DNA of 64,000 nucleotides from JBLMYQ01 sp050260055 (GCA_050260055.1 JBLNBO010000003.1:124001-188000), one strand, 5' to 3'; shown: positions 34,657-44,451, counted from the first letter of the stretch. Program-made: numbers and translations. Notes: generated by a model from the sequence alone, not told the origin.

Positions 34657-35217
34657 CTTATTAAAAATTAATGACATTGCTTCGGATCGGGTACGTGCAT
34701 CTGTTTTTATACTGCCTCTTAATGCTGAGGTTACTGTGCGTGAACCCGGTTTTTTTACGCCCCTCATTGTCATGCAAAGATGTTCAGCTTCAATTATTAC
34801 GCCAACACCAAGCGGTTTTAATGTATCCATTAATGTATCTGCGATGCTGCTTGTAAGCCTTTCTTGCAGCTGAGGCCTCTTCGCCCAAGCATCCACAACA
34901 CGTGCAATCTTGCTTAACCCTGAAATTCTACCTTTACAAGGAATATATACTATATGGGCAACTCCATAAAAAGGCAGTAAATGATGCTCACAAATAGATT
35001 GTACAGGAATATCTTTAACAATAATCATTTCTTCGTGATTTTCTTCCTGGAAAACTTTCATAACGCTGGAAGGCTCTACGCTCATTCCTTCAAAAATCTC
35101 TTCATACATTCTTGAAATTCTATCCGGTGTTTCAATTAATCCTTCTCTGTCAGGATTTTCTCCAATTGCTTCAAGAATTTCTCTTACTGCTTTTTTGATT
35201 TTTTGTTTATCAATCAT
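34654..35217 (-). CDS. folE: GTP cyclohydrolase I
   Basis: A 187-residue enzyme that turns GTP into 7,8-dihydroneopterin triphosphate, the first step to folate and to queuosine. Zinc ligands are the Cys and His of QSICEHHLLPFYG and the Cys of EAEHLCMTMRG. GRISGLSKIARVV and RSEAMSLI complete the family pattern. GGAGAG ends shortly before the ATG at 35217, preferred over the TTG at 35229. Its product feeds the QueD encoded at 8841. Immediately upstream is the degenerate REC-GGDEF gene on the same strand, 30 bases away. Confidence 0.95.
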   Translation of the reverse strand: MIDKQKIKKAVREILEAIGENPDREGLIETPDRISRMYEEIFEGMSVEPSSVMKVFQEENHEEMIIVKDIPVQSICEHHLLPFYGVAHIVYIPCKGRISGLSKIARVVDAWAKRPQLQERLTSSIADTLMDTLKPLGVGVIIEAEHLCMTMRGVKKPGSRTVTSALRGSIKTDARTRSEAMSLIFNK

Positions 35218-35246
35218 TTCTCTCTCCAAAGTTATTTTACATTATA

Positions 35247-36083
35247 TCAGCTTAATGTTATATTAATTAGGTCTTTCGTCAGTTTTTCAATGAGTTTTTC
35301 TTTAAGTCTTCCGTCATCAGGAAATGTAACGCTTGAGGCAATAAGAGCTATTCCTCTGTGTTTTGATTTTATGGTTGAATGAGAATTAAATATACTCTTA
35401 ATTTTCTGCTCAACAACTACACTTCCCTCTTTATTACAGAAAGGAAGAAGTATTATCATATTGTTAGAGCCGTAATAAAAAACCGTATCTGTATCTCTTA
35501 GTTTTGTTCGGGTAATTTTAACCATATCGTTTATTACATCATAAAATTCGTTTGTGTTTTTCATTTTCCCACCTTCATCAACCACAGTCGCTAATAATAT
35601 GGTTACTGTATGGGTTCCCCTTCCTGCTGCTTTAATCTCTCGAGTAAGCATATCTGAAAAAGTAAACATAAGAACATCTTCCTGCTCTCTTCCTGTATTT
35701 CCAAGAATAATGTTCCCCATTAGCTTATCAATCTTTTTAACAACCGTATCGTTGTCATATGGTTTTGCAATAAATTCGCTTACTCCTGCCTCAATCGCTT
35801 TAACAATGTATTTTCTATCAGTAAATTTCGAAATAATGGCAATCGGAATAGCTTGATAATGCTCTTTTGATTTGATATTTTTTATTGTCTCAAAATCTGC
35901 ATAATCTTGAGAAACATATGACCAGAGAATTAGCCGCACTCTTTCTTTGTTTGCGTGAAGATAATTCATGGCTTCTAATCCATCTTTCACATGGACAACT
36001 TCTATTCCATGTTCCTTAAGGATGGCGTTTATTTCAATTTTTACAATCCCTACTTCATCAACAAGCAAAATGTCGCCTTTCAT
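35247..36083 (-). CDS. Degenerate response regulator with REC and GGDEF-like domains
   Basis: A 278-residue protein with a receiver domain (1-125) and a GGDEF-fold domain (145-278). The receiver keeps the first acidic pair (ILLVDEVG) and Lys (FIAKPYD), but the phospho-acceptor Asp is replaced: LILLD of the family reads LILWS. In the second domain the signature GGDEF is GSNNM in DTVFYYGSNNMIILLP. Both active sites therefore look dead, so the protein may act by binding c-di-GMP or partners. AAAGAGGTG precedes the ATG. It is likely co-transcribed with folE. Confidence 0.8.
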   Translation of the reverse strand: MKGDILLVDEVGIVKIEINAILKEHGIEVVHVKDGLEAMNYLHANKERVRLILWSYVSQDYADFETIKNIKSKEHYQAIPIAIISKFTDRKYIVKAIEAGVSEFIAKPYDNDTVVKKIDKLMGNIILGNTGREQEDVLMFTFSDMLTREIKAAGRGTHTVTILLATVVDEGGKMKNTNEFYDVINDMVKITRTKLRDTDTVFYYGSNNMIILLPFCNKEGSVVVEQKIKSIFNSHSTIKSKHRGIALIASSVTFPDDGRLKEKLIEKLTKDLINITLS

Positions 36084-36399
36084 TTTTCACCTCTTTACAT
36101 ATGCCTTTTTTCAACATTATTATACATTTGTTTTAATTTCTTTTACAGCCCTATTTGTTTTCTTCTTCAGAATATTGTGAGTGGAAGATTATAATTAGTA
36201 GTATCCAATACCTTTTTTATTATTTATTCCCCTTTATCTTAGCCTAGATATTAATATAATAATTGTTTTTTCTTCTAAAAACTTAAAAAATTATTGTCTG
36301 CTTTTTGTATCTTTATTATTACCTTTTTGTATAACAAAGAATATATTAGAACAAGGAATTCTTTGCTTATTTCTTGATTATATTGTTCCCGGAGGATAT
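36084..36399. other. Intergenic region
   Basis: A 316-base gap between divergent genes, about 75 percent AT. No convincing promoter, repeat or structured RNA was seen. Confidence 0.35.
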
Positions 36400-37671
36400 A
36401 TGGCTGTAAAAGTGCAATTAATAGATAGATTTTCCTTTGAAGATAAAATATTAAGAAATTCTACGCCTGCAGTTATCGTTTTCTATTCTGAAAATTGTCC
36501 TTCCTGCAAGGCTTTTTTGTCAAAGCTAGAAATTTTACTTTCCAGGCTTTCATGTAATATAGATTTCTATAAAATCCTTCGTAAAGACGCTGGTTATTTA
36601 AATGAAAAATACTGCATAAAAAGCATCCCTACCACGCTTTTGTTTAACAATGGTATTGAGATTTCTAAAGGGATTGTAGGTAATGCTTCTCGAAATGAAA
36701 TAATTTCATTGATAAAACCTTTTTTAAATAATAATTCTATGACTGAGAAAATTAAAAAAGTTAGTTGTGATGTCCTTATAATTGGAGGCGGTCCTGCAGG
36801 CCTCTCTTCAGCAATCTATTCTTCTCGAGAAGGACTAAATACTATAGTTCTTGAAGAGTCCCTTCCGGGAGGAAAGCTCCTCTCTACGGAGAACATCGAA
36901 AATTATCCTGGAATAGGTACAATAAAAGGCAAAACCCTTGCCAAAAATATGCTGCTTCAAGCTAAATCTTTTGGAACAGTTATACATTCATTAGAGACTC
37001 TTAAAAGTATTTCTCTTCTTCCTTATACAAAAAGAATATCAACAGAAAGCACCGAATATGAAGCAAAAACAGTAATTATTGCAACAGGTGCAGAGCCCCG
37101 CAGACTTCCTGCAGAAGATGAAAGTCGTTTTTATGGAAAAGGCGTCCACTACTGCGCAATTTGTGACGGCCCTTTATATAAAAACAAAAATATCATCGTC
37201 GTTGGCGGTGGAGATTCAGCCCTTAAAGAAGCTATTTTCTTATCAAAATATGCCGAAAGAATAACCATCATACATCAATTTGAAAACTTTCAAGCTTCTA
37301 AAATCATTCAAGAAGAAATACTCAAAAACAAAAGAGTTTCTTTTGTTCTAAATTCGGAAATAAGAAAAATAATTGGTAAAAACAGCCTTTCTGGAACCTT
37401 GATTCAAGATACTAGAACCAAGGCTTTCAGAGAGCTTAAAGCAGAAGGCGTTTTCGTATATATAGGCCTATCTCCCAAAAGTGATTTTCTAAAAGGGCAA
37501 GTCCTTTTAGATGAAAACGGGTATATCATTGTAGACGAAAACATGGAAACAAATATTAAAGGTGTATTTGCCGCTGGAGATGTTAGAAGAAAGAGCATCC
37601 GTCAGGTTTCAACTGCCGTTTCAGATGGCGTAATAGCTGCTCTCTCCGCTTTTGGATATCTAAATTCCTAA
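36400..37671 (+). CDS. Fusion of thioredoxin (N-terminal) and thioredoxin reductase
   Basis: A 423-residue flavoprotein. Residues 1-110 form a thioredoxin fold with active site Cys33-Pro-Ser-Cys36 and the cis-proline in KSIPTTLLF. From about 118 the chain is a thioredoxin reductase: FAD site IIGGGPAGLSS, redox pair Cys252-Ala-Ile-Cys255 in HYCAICDGP, NADPH site VVGGGDSALKEA, and a C-terminal GVFAAGDVRRKSIRQVSTAVSDG. It could pass electrons from NADPH to its own thioredoxin. CCGGAGG precedes the ATG. In the known M. leprae fusion the thioredoxin is at the other end. Confidence 0.92.
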   Translation: MAVKVQLIDRFSFEDKILRNSTPAVIVFYSENCPSCKAFLSKLEILLSRLSCNIDFYKILRKDAGYLNEKYCIKSIPTTLLFNNGIEISKGIVGNASRNEIISLIKPFLNNNSMTEKIKKVSCDVLIIGGGPAGLSSAIYSSREGLNTIVLEESLPGGKLLSTENIENYPGIGTIKGKTLAKNMLLQAKSFGTVIHSLETLKSISLLPYTKRISTESTEYEAKTVIIATGAEPRRLPAEDESRFYGKGVHYCAICDGPLYKNKNIIVVGGGDSALKEAIFLSKYAERITIIHQFENFQASKIIQEEILKNKRVSFVLNSEIRKIIGKNSLSGTLIQDTRTKAFRELKAEGVFVYIGLSPKSDFLKGQVLLDENGYIIVDENMETNIKGVFAAGDVRRKSIRQVSTAVSDGVIAALSAFGYLNS

Positions 37672-37709
37672 AAAATATAATCTTTTATACTTTTTAAGAA
37701 GGGTTATTC

Positions 37710-38030
37710 TTACATATTAAAGAAAACCTTATTAATATTAACCTTTACATTTTCAATGGCTTCTGCATATCCCTTTTTAAAACCTACATCATAGCCAAGA
37801 GCTTCTAGCAAATCCTTTGATGGAAATTCTTCTTTAACAAAAAAATCTATAGGTCTGTTGAATTTTTCTGATATTTTAATTAATGTATCTAAATCAGGAA
37901 CTTTTTTTCCTTTTTCCCATCTTGAAACAGTTACGCGTCCCGCTCCAAACAGTCTTCCGAACTCTTCCATTGTTAATCCGCTTTTATCTCTGACTTCCTT
38001 TAATTTTTTACCCATAATGCTATAATCCAT
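37710..38030 (-). CDS. XRE-family HTH regulator
   Basis: A 106-residue repressor-like protein. Residues 7-62 form the helix-turn-helix (LKEVRDKSGLTMEEFGRLFGAGRVTVSRWEKGKKVPDLDTLIKISEKF). The rest is a short helical tail (GFKKGYAEAIENVKV). GGGGGAA at 38040-38046 supports the ATG at 38030; the frame from 38084 lacks a site. The likely target is not evident; the thioredoxin-reductase gene converges on it. Confidence 0.85.
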   Translation of the reverse strand: MDYSIMGKKLKEVRDKSGLTMEEFGRLFGAGRVTVSRWEKGKKVPDLDTLIKISEKFNRPIDFFVKEEFPSKDLLEALGYDVGFKKGYAEAIENVKVNINKVFFNM

Positions 38031-38170
38031 AATTTTTTCCCCCTGTATAGAAAATAAAAATCCCTTCATCGAATATTTTAACATAAAACTAAAAAAATGT
38101 TAATTATTATTATGAAAACTTTCATTCTTAAACAAATAGATTCTTCTATATGTTCAAAAGAAACAAAATT

Positions 38171-38203
38171 GAAAAGGAGAAGAAAAATATTCTTCTCCTT
38201 TAA
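38171..38203. terminator. Terminator downstream of gyrB
   Basis: AAAAGGAGAAGA, a short loop and TCTTCTCCTTT lie 39 bases past the gyrB stop. Confidence 0.7.
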
Positions 38204-38241
38204 TTGTTTTGGCTACATTTTAAGATTATTAGTACTTTTTT

Positions 38242-40155
38242 CTATATATCAAGATTGCTGACATATTTTGCATGTGTCTCGATAAATTCTTTTCTTGGTT
38301 CTACTTTATCCCCCATAAGAATTGTAAATATTTCATCTGCAGCTACAGCATCATCAAGCTCAACCCTTAGCAGTGTTCTTTTTTCTGGGTCCATTGTTGT
38401 TTCCCAGAGTTGATCAGGATTCATTTCTCCAAGACCCTTATATCTTTGAATATTTACATCGCGGCCTGTCTTTGCAAGTGTTTTTTCCAGCTCTTTATCA
38501 TTATAAGCATAAATTATTTCTTTTCCTTTTGAGATTTTATAAAGAGGCGGCTGAGCGATATATACATGTCCCTCCTCAATAAGCGGCTTCATATATCTAA
38601 AAAAGAAAGTAAGCAAAAGTGTTCTTATGTGTGAGCCATCGACGTCAGCATCAGCCATAAGGATAATCTTATGATATCTTAATTTCTGTACATCAAAATC
38701 GTTTCCTATTCCTGCACCAATTGCTGTGATTACAGGTAAAAGCTTATCATTGTTATATATTTTATCCAGTCTCGTTTTTTCTACGTTAAGCATTTTCCCC
38801 CAAAGAGGAAGAATTGCTTGAAATTTCCTATCCCTTCCCTGCTTTGCTGATCCTCCCGCAGAATCTCCTTCCACAAGATAAATCTCTGTTAACGCAGGAT
38901 CTTTTTCTGAGCAATCTGCTAGTTTTCCAGGAAGAGTTGTCCCTTCAAGGGCTGTTTTTCTTCTTGTTAATTCTCTGGCTTTTCTCGCCGCTTCTCTTGC
39001 TCTTGCCGCAACAAGACATTTATCCAGAATAGATTTTGCTACTGATGGATTTTCTTCAAAAAAATCAGCAAGTTTTTCATTAACTAAGGTTTCAACAATT
39101 CCTCTTACTTCACTGTTACCAAGTTTTGTTTTTGTTTGTCCTTCGAATTGCGGTTCTGTAAGTTTAACACTTACTACAGCTGTTAATCCTTCTCTAACAT
39201 CTTCTCCCTGAAGATTCTTGTCGTTGTCCTTAATCATATTGTATTTTCTGGCATAATCATTAAAAACTTTTGTCAGTGCTGTCTTAAAACCAACTAAGTG
39301 TGTCCCGCCTTCTGTCGTACCAATATTATTTGCAAAGCTAAAAATATTTTCTATATAAGAATCATTATACTGAAGAGCTATTTCTACAGCTGTTGTATCC
39401 TTTTTTCCTTCAAAGTATATTGGCTTTTTCATTACAGCTTCTCTGTTTCTATCAATATACTCAACAAAAGAATTGATTCCTCCCTCATAGTAAAGAACCT
39501 TCTTGTTGTTTTCTTCTTTCCTTTCGTCAGTAATTACTATTTTTATTCCTTTATTTAAAAAAGCTAGTTCTCTAAGTCTTTGAACAAGTATTTCTTCCTC
39601 AAAAACAACCGTTTCAAAAATTTCAGCATCAGGCTTAAAGGTTACCTTTGTACCTCTTTTCTTTGTTGCCTCAATTTTTGTAAGAGGCATAACCGTCTTG
39701 CCTCTCTCAAATTTCATTCTGTACATGCTGCCTTCATGAAAAACATCAACTTCCAGCCATTCCGAAAGAGCGTTAACAACAGAGGCTCCAACCCCGTGAA
39801 GTCCTCCTGATACTTTATACCCTTCCCCACCGAATTTTCCTCCTGCATGAAGAATTGTAAATACTACTTCAACAGCAGGTATTCCCATTTTAGGTTGGAT
39901 TCCTATAGGTATGCCTCTTCCGTTATCTTCAACTGTCAACGAATTATCAGTATGAATAATTATATTAATATTGTCGCAATATCCGGCAAGAGCTTCATCT
40001 ATAGCATTGTCTACTATTTCATATACAAGATGATGAAGTCCTCTGCTTGAAGTGCTTCCAATATACATACCCGGTCTTTTTCTTACAGCTTCTAAACCTT
40101 CAAGTACTTGTATAGAGGTTTCATTATAATTTGAGCTTCCTTTGTTAGTGTCCAT
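38242..40155 (-). CDS. gyrB: DNA gyrase subunit B
   Basis: A 637-residue ATPase subunit of gyrase. The GHKL ATP site shows as EIVDNAIDEALAGYC, VEDNGRGIP and GLHGVGASVVNALS, with YKVSGGLHG. The TOPRIM motifs are YLVEGDSAGGSAKQGRDRKFQAILPL and LMADADVDGSHI. RYKGLGEMNPDQLWETTMDPEKR is the C-terminal family signature. It is last in the dnaA-dnaN-recF-remB-gyrB run, all on the minus strand. gyrA is 18 kb away. GGGAAAGAA precedes the ATG. Confidence 0.98.
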   Translation of the reverse strand: MDTNKGSSNYNETSIQVLEGLEAVRKRPGMYIGSTSSRGLHHLVYEIVDNAIDEALAGYCDNINIIIHTDNSLTVEDNGRGIPIGIQPKMGIPAVEVVFTILHAGGKFGGEGYKVSGGLHGVGASVVNALSEWLEVDVFHEGSMYRMKFERGKTVMPLTKIEATKKRGTKVTFKPDAEIFETVVFEEEILVQRLRELAFLNKGIKIVITDERKEENNKKVLYYEGGINSFVEYIDRNREAVMKKPIYFEGKKDTTAVEIALQYNDSYIENIFSFANNIGTTEGGTHLVGFKTALTKVFNDYARKYNMIKDNDKNLQGEDVREGLTAVVSVKLTEPQFEGQTKTKLGNSEVRGIVETLVNEKLADFFEENPSVAKSILDKCLVAARAREAARKARELTRRKTALEGTTLPGKLADCSEKDPALTEIYLVEGDSAGGSAKQGRDRKFQAILPLWGKMLNVEKTRLDKIYNNDKLLPVITAIGAGIGNDFDVQKLRYHKIILMADADVDGSHIRTLLLTFFFRYMKPLIEEGHVYIAQPPLYKISKGKEIIYAYNDKELEKTLAKTGRDVNIQRYKGLGEMNPDQLWETTMDPEKRTLLRVELDDAVAADEIFTILMGDKVEPRKEFIETHAKYVSNLDI

Positions 40156-40184
40156 AGATATTCTTTCCCTCCGTTATCGATTTA

Positions 40185-40454
40185 TCATACGTTTTCAAGC
40201 CCTTTAAAAAAGTTTGCTCTTTTCTGAAGGGTTACTGAAGAAATATGTGAAAGATAAATTTTACTTTTCTTTTCTTGTTCTGTGATAATAAAGGATTTCG
40301 GAATGTCCTCAGATATATTTTCAATAAAACCTTCTTCCTCGGCTGTTTTCAAAAACTCCTTTGTTATCTTTGAAGTTGTAGTTGTATCAAGGTCTAGAAT
40401 AGCAATTATACTCTTTACAGGAATCGCAACATCTTTCCCTAAATGAATAAACAT
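40185..40454 (-). CDS. remB: RemB / DUF370-type regulator
   Basis: An 89-residue protein of the YaaB/RemB family: MFIHLGKDVAIPVKSIIAILDLDTTTTSKITKEF. In B. subtilis yaaB lies between recF and gyrB, exactly as here, and its relative RemA is a DNA-binding activator of biofilm matrix genes. GGAGGG five bases before the ATG at 40454 decides the start. The recF stop is 13 bases upstream. Confidence 0.88.
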   Translation of the reverse strand: MFIHLGKDVAIPVKSIIAILDLDTTTTSKITKEFLKTAEEEGFIENISEDIPKSFIITEQEKKSKIYLSHISSVTLQKRANFFKGLENV

Positions 40455-40466
40455 AATACCCTCCAA

Positions 40467-41567
40467 TTAATATTCTATGCTTCCATTATTAATTCTGTAA
40501 TACTTTATATCTCTTAAAAATTCACTATCATCAATTTTTCCTGTACAAGTTATAAATACTTGCACTCCTTTTATATATTCTAAAAGATACTGCCTTCTTT
40601 TATTATCAAGCTCAGAAAAAACATCATCCAATAAGAGGACCGGGCTTTCGCTTATTTCTTCCTTTATTACTTCCATTTCTGCAAGCTTAAGAGACAAAAC
40701 TGCTGTTCTTTGCTGTCCTTGTGATCCATATTTTCCGGCATCTTTTTCATTAATATTAATTATTATATCATCTCTATGGGGACCTATGTGCGTAAAACCT
40801 GCTTCAATATCTATATCTTTTGTTTTTTCCAACTCTAATAGAAATTCTTCAACACTAAAATTTTCTTTTATAATTCCTTTAAATGTTGATTTATAATTTA
40901 TATCAATCTTTTCTTTTCCCTCTGTTAATTTTTCATGTATTTTTTCAGCTTTTTCTTTTAATGTTTTTATATATTCTACTCTTTTTTTAAGTAAGAAAAC
41001 AGCAGTTTCTGCATACTCCTGATTCCAAATATCCAATGTCTCTTCTAATTCTCTTCTTTTTTTTATCTGTTTTAATAAATTATTTCTTTGTCCCGCAATC
41101 TTATAATATTTTTGAAGCGTTAATAAATACGACGCATTTAACTGACAAATTAGTATGTCTAAAAATCTTCTTCTATAATACGGACTTTCTTTAATAATCT
41201 TTAGTTCATCAGGAGAGAATAAAACAATAATTAATTTTCCTATTATTTCTCTTGTTTTCTTTATTTCTCTTCCTGAAATTTTAATTCTTTTTTCCTTCTT
41301 GTTATTTACTCCAATTTCTATTTTATAACTTCTATCATTCTTATTCAAATCTATTTCCACAAAATAGCCTTCGCTTCCAAATAAAATCATTTCAGAGTCT
41401 CTCACTGCTCTTAATGATTTACCTAAAGCACTTAAGTAAATTGCTTCAATTATATTTGTCTTTCCTTGTGCATTATAACCGTATAAAATATTGATACCAT
41501 TTAAAAATTTAACTTCTGCCTGCGGATAGTTTCTAAAATTAACTAATTTAATTTTATTAACATACAT
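40467..41567 (-). CDS. recF: DNA replication and repair protein RecF
   Basis: A 366-residue SMC-like ATPase that loads RecA at single-strand gaps. Walker A is ILYGYNAQGKTNIIEAIY near 30, the ABC signature region is GSQGQQRTAVLSLKLAEME near 285, and Walker B is LLLDDVFSELD near 320. The coiled-coil region between is shortened as in all RecF. It follows dnaN by 13 bases, in the canonical order. TTGGAG precedes the ATG. Confidence 0.97.
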   Translation of the reverse strand: MYVNKIKLVNFRNYPQAEVKFLNGINILYGYNAQGKTNIIEAIYLSALGKSLRAVRDSEMILFGSEGYFVEIDLNKNDRSYKIEIGVNNKKEKRIKISGREIKKTREIIGKLIIVLFSPDELKIIKESPYYRRRFLDILICQLNASYLLTLQKYYKIAGQRNNLLKQIKKRRELEETLDIWNQEYAETAVFLLKKRVEYIKTLKEKAEKIHEKLTEGKEKIDINYKSTFKGIIKENFSVEEFLLELEKTKDIDIEAGFTHIGPHRDDIIININEKDAGKYGSQGQQRTAVLSLKLAEMEVIKEEISESPVLLLDDVFSELDNKRRQYLLEYIKGVQVFITCTGKIDDSEFLRDIKYYRINNGSIEY

Positions 41568-41580
41568 TTATTTTCTCCAA

Positions 41581-42693
41581 TTAAATATTTTCTTCTCTAA
41601 TCCTAACAGGAAGAATCATATAAATAAATGCTTCTCCTTCTATCGGCCTTATTACACCAGGCGCCATACTTGTTGTAAAATCTATATAAACTTCTTCGCT
41701 TTCTATTATTTTTAGTGCATCAATAAAATATTTCGGGTTAAATCCAATTTCAATATCTTTGCCATCTATCTCTGCAGAAAACTCTTCTTTTGCATTACCA
41801 ATAGTACTGTTGCACATAATAGTAATGATATTATTTTCTGTTTTTAATTTTACAGGGTATTTTTTCTCTTCTCTTGTTAATAAATATATCCTTTCAAAAG
41901 CGGACAACAAAATCTCTTTATTTACCTTCATTCTAATCTCTTTTTCTACAGGTATTGCCGCTTTATAGTTTAAAAACTCTCCTTCGAGAATCCTGGATAT
42001 TATCTTAATATCCTTCATTTCAAATAATGCTTGGTTTTTTGCAACACTAATGCTTATTTCTTCATCATTATTTTGAAGAATTTTAAAAATTTCATTCAAT
42101 GTCTTTCCGGGAATAACAATATTTAAACTATTTAATTCACCTTCATACTTCTGTCTTCTTAATGATAGCCTAAATCCATCTACAGAAACCATATTTACAA
42201 AACCATCAGCTATCTCAAGAAGACATCCCGTAAATATCGGCCTGTTTTCATCTGTGCTTACTGAAAAAATTGTTTGTCTTATCATTTCTTTTAAAGTATT
42301 TTGCTTTATTGAAATGGTTTCTTGTGTTTTAACTTCTGGAAGTCTCGGAAATTCATCAGGGTTTAGAGAAACAAGCCTATATAACGAACCTTCACACTCG
42401 ATAACAAAAACTCCGTTATCTTCAGAATAAAGTACAATGTCTGTGTCAGGCAGTCTTCTAATAATTTCACCAAACATTTTTGATTCTACAACTACGGCAC
42501 CTTTTTCTCTTATATCAGCTTGTATAATACATTCAATACCTATTTCTAAATCATTAGACGTAAGTTTAATCCCTGAATCCAAGGTTTCAATAAGAATTCC
42601 TTCTAGAATAGGTAATGTTGTTTTAGCAGAAACTGCTTTTTGTACAACATTTATTCCTAATGAAAGTTTTTCTTTTTCACAAATAATTTTCAT
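41581..42693 (-). CDS. dnaN: DNA polymerase III beta subunit (sliding clamp)
   Basis: A 370-residue clamp with three repeated clamp domains. The start MKIICEKEKLSLGINVVQKAVSAKTTLPILEGILIE and the end APGVIRPIEGEAFIYMILPVRI are the family signatures; the final residues form the hydrophobic cleft that binds polymerase. AAGAGGTG precedes the ATG. The gap to dnaA is 226 bases and holds DnaA-box-like sites, so the clamp may be expressed from dnaA or from a promoter in the gap. Confidence 0.98.
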   Translation of the reverse strand: MKIICEKEKLSLGINVVQKAVSAKTTLPILEGILIETLDSGIKLTSNDLEIGIECIIQADIREKGAVVVESKMFGEIIRRLPDTDIVLYSEDNGVFVIECEGSLYRLVSLNPDEFPRLPEVKTQETISIKQNTLKEMIRQTIFSVSTDENRPIFTGCLLEIADGFVNMVSVDGFRLSLRRQKYEGELNSLNIVIPGKTLNEIFKILQNNDEEISISVAKNQALFEMKDIKIISRILEGEFLNYKAAIPVEKEIRMKVNKEILLSAFERIYLLTREEKKYPVKLKTENNIITIMCNSTIGNAKEEFSAEIDGKDIEIGFNPKYFIDALKIIESEEVYIDFTTSMAPGVIRPIEGEAFIYMILPVRIREENI

Positions 42694-42919
42694 TTTACAC
42701 CTCTTAAATAATAATAAATTAAATAAAAAAGTAGTAATAGTAGTAAGTATTGTTAATAATGTTGATAACTGTACCTACCCTGCTTCCATTAAAGGTTTTA
42801 GCTTTTGGATAACTATTGGATAGTTTGTACCATTTTTCAATAGTTTTATAATAAAAATAAGTAGGAGTATTTTATAAACAAAAAACTATTAACTTATTAA
42901 CATAAAACTGTTGAATAAA
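42694..42919. promoter_or_regulatory. dnaA-dnaN intergenic region with DnaA-box-like sites
   Basis: TGTTGATAA at 42760-42768 (complement of TTATCAACA) and TTTGGATAA at 42804-42812 (complement of TTATCCAAA) resemble DnaA boxes, one and two mismatches from TTATCCACA. In many Firmicutes boxes flank dnaA on both sides, forming a bipartite origin. Confidence 0.5.
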
Positions 42920-44251
42920 TTAAACATTTTTAATTGATTTCGTAATATCATCAATAACGGTTTGTAATTCTGCATTTACCTTTAATTCGTTTGAAATCTT
43001 ATCACAGGCATGTATTACTGTTGTATGGTCTCTTCCGCCAAATTCTTCTCCAATTTTCGGCAAAGAAATACCGGCAATCTCTCTACAAAGATACATTGCT
43101 ATTTGTCTTGGATAAGAAATATCTCTGTTTCTTTTTTGAGATTTAAAATCATCCGTTTTTAAATTAAAATATTTTGCAACTGTACTTATTATTAAAGAAG
43201 AATTAATTATTTTATTTTTAGAATGAGAAAGAATATCCTTTATTGCTTCTTCCGCTAACTCTGGCGTAATCTGTTTATTATTTAAGGTTGAGTACGCAAT
43301 AATCCTGTTTATTGCACCTTCTAATTCTCTAATATTAGAATTAATCTTATTTGCTACATAAGAAAGGACTTCATTAGGAATTTCAAGCTTTTCAAGCTGA
43401 ACTTTCTTTCTTAAAATAGCAATTCGAGTTTCTAAATCAGGAGCTTGAATATCACAAATTAAACCCCATTCAAACCTTGATTTAAGCCTGTCCTCTAAAG
43501 GGACAATATCTTTTGGAGGTTTATCGCTGGAGATAATTAATTGTTTATTTGCTTCATAAAGGGCATTAAAGGTGTGAAAAAACTCTTCTTGAGTACGTTC
43601 CTTCCCCGCAATGAATTGAATATCGTCAATTAAGAGAACATCAATATTTCTGTATTTTGCCCTGAATTCCTTATTTTTATCATCTTTAATTGCATTAATA
43701 AGTTCATTTGTGAAGTTTTCAGATGAAACATAAAGAATTTTAGAAGAAGGATTTTGTTGAAGAATATAATGGCCTATTGCATGCATAAGATGAGTTTTTC
43801 CTAGGCCAACACCCCCATAAAGAAAAAGAGGATTATAAGCAGATGCTGGAGCTTCTGCGACTGCAAGACTTGCTGCATGAGCGAATCTATTACTATTTCC
43901 AACTACAAAAGTATCAAAGACATATTTAGGATTAAGAAAATTAGTATTTCGAGGTGTGGAATAATTTAATTCCTTCTGCTCCTCTTTTCCTTTTAATTCT
44001 TCAACAGAGGAAACTAAAAAAAGGTCATATTCCTTTAGAGAAACTTGCTTTACTGCATTTTTTATTAAAATTGAATACCTTGTTTCTATCATTCCTTTAT
44101 AAAAGTCAGCAGGAACTTGCAAGGTTAGGGTATTTCCATCTATTGATATTGGGGTTATGGTTTTAATCCAAGTATCAAAGCTTATTTGTGTTAATTCAGA
44201 TTTTATTAAAGGCAATGCTTTTTCCCAAATGCCATTTACATTAATACTCAC
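42920..44251 (-). CDS. dnaA: Chromosomal replication initiator DnaA
   Basis: A 443-residue AAA+ initiator. Domain I is residues 1-85. Walker A GGVGLGKTHLMHAIG lies near 148, Walker B VLLIDDIQFIAGKE near 211, and the DNA-binding helix-turn-helix shows the signature RDISYPRQIAMYLCREIAGISLPKIGEEFGGRDHTTVIHAC near 385-425. It binds the boxes found at its 5' side to open the origin. CGGGAGG precedes the ATG. The promoter is TTGAAC-17-TATATT at 44480-44452. Confidence 0.98.
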   Translation of the reverse strand: MSINVNGIWEKALPLIKSELTQISFDTWIKTITPISIDGNTLTLQVPADFYKGMIETRYSILIKNAVKQVSLKEYDLFLVSSVEELKGKEEQKELNYSTPRNTNFLNPKYVFDTFVVGNSNRFAHAASLAVAEAPASAYNPLFLYGGVGLGKTHLMHAIGHYILQQNPSSKILYVSSENFTNELINAIKDDKNKEFRAKYRNIDVLLIDDIQFIAGKERTQEEFFHTFNALYEANKQLIISSDKPPKDIVPLEDRLKSRFEWGLICDIQAPDLETRIAILRKKVQLEKLEIPNEVLSYVANKINSNIRELEGAINRIIAYSTLNNKQITPELAEEAIKDILSHSKNKIINSSLIISTVAKYFNLKTDDFKSQKRNRDISYPRQIAMYLCREIAGISLPKIGEEFGGRDHTTVIHACDKISNELKVNAELQTVIDDITKSIKNV

Positions 44252-44451
44252 TTAAAATCCTCCCGAAAAAGACTCTCTTATATTTGCAGTGTTAATTATA
44301 TATTAAAAAAATACATTAATAAATAAAAATATGTGGAAAACTTATTAGTTATCAACAGAATTATCCACAAGGTAATAAATTACAGCTAAATATCTTTTGT
44401 ATATTATTCTATAAATAAGCATGCATAGGTTATCTTTGGTGAGTATTAACT

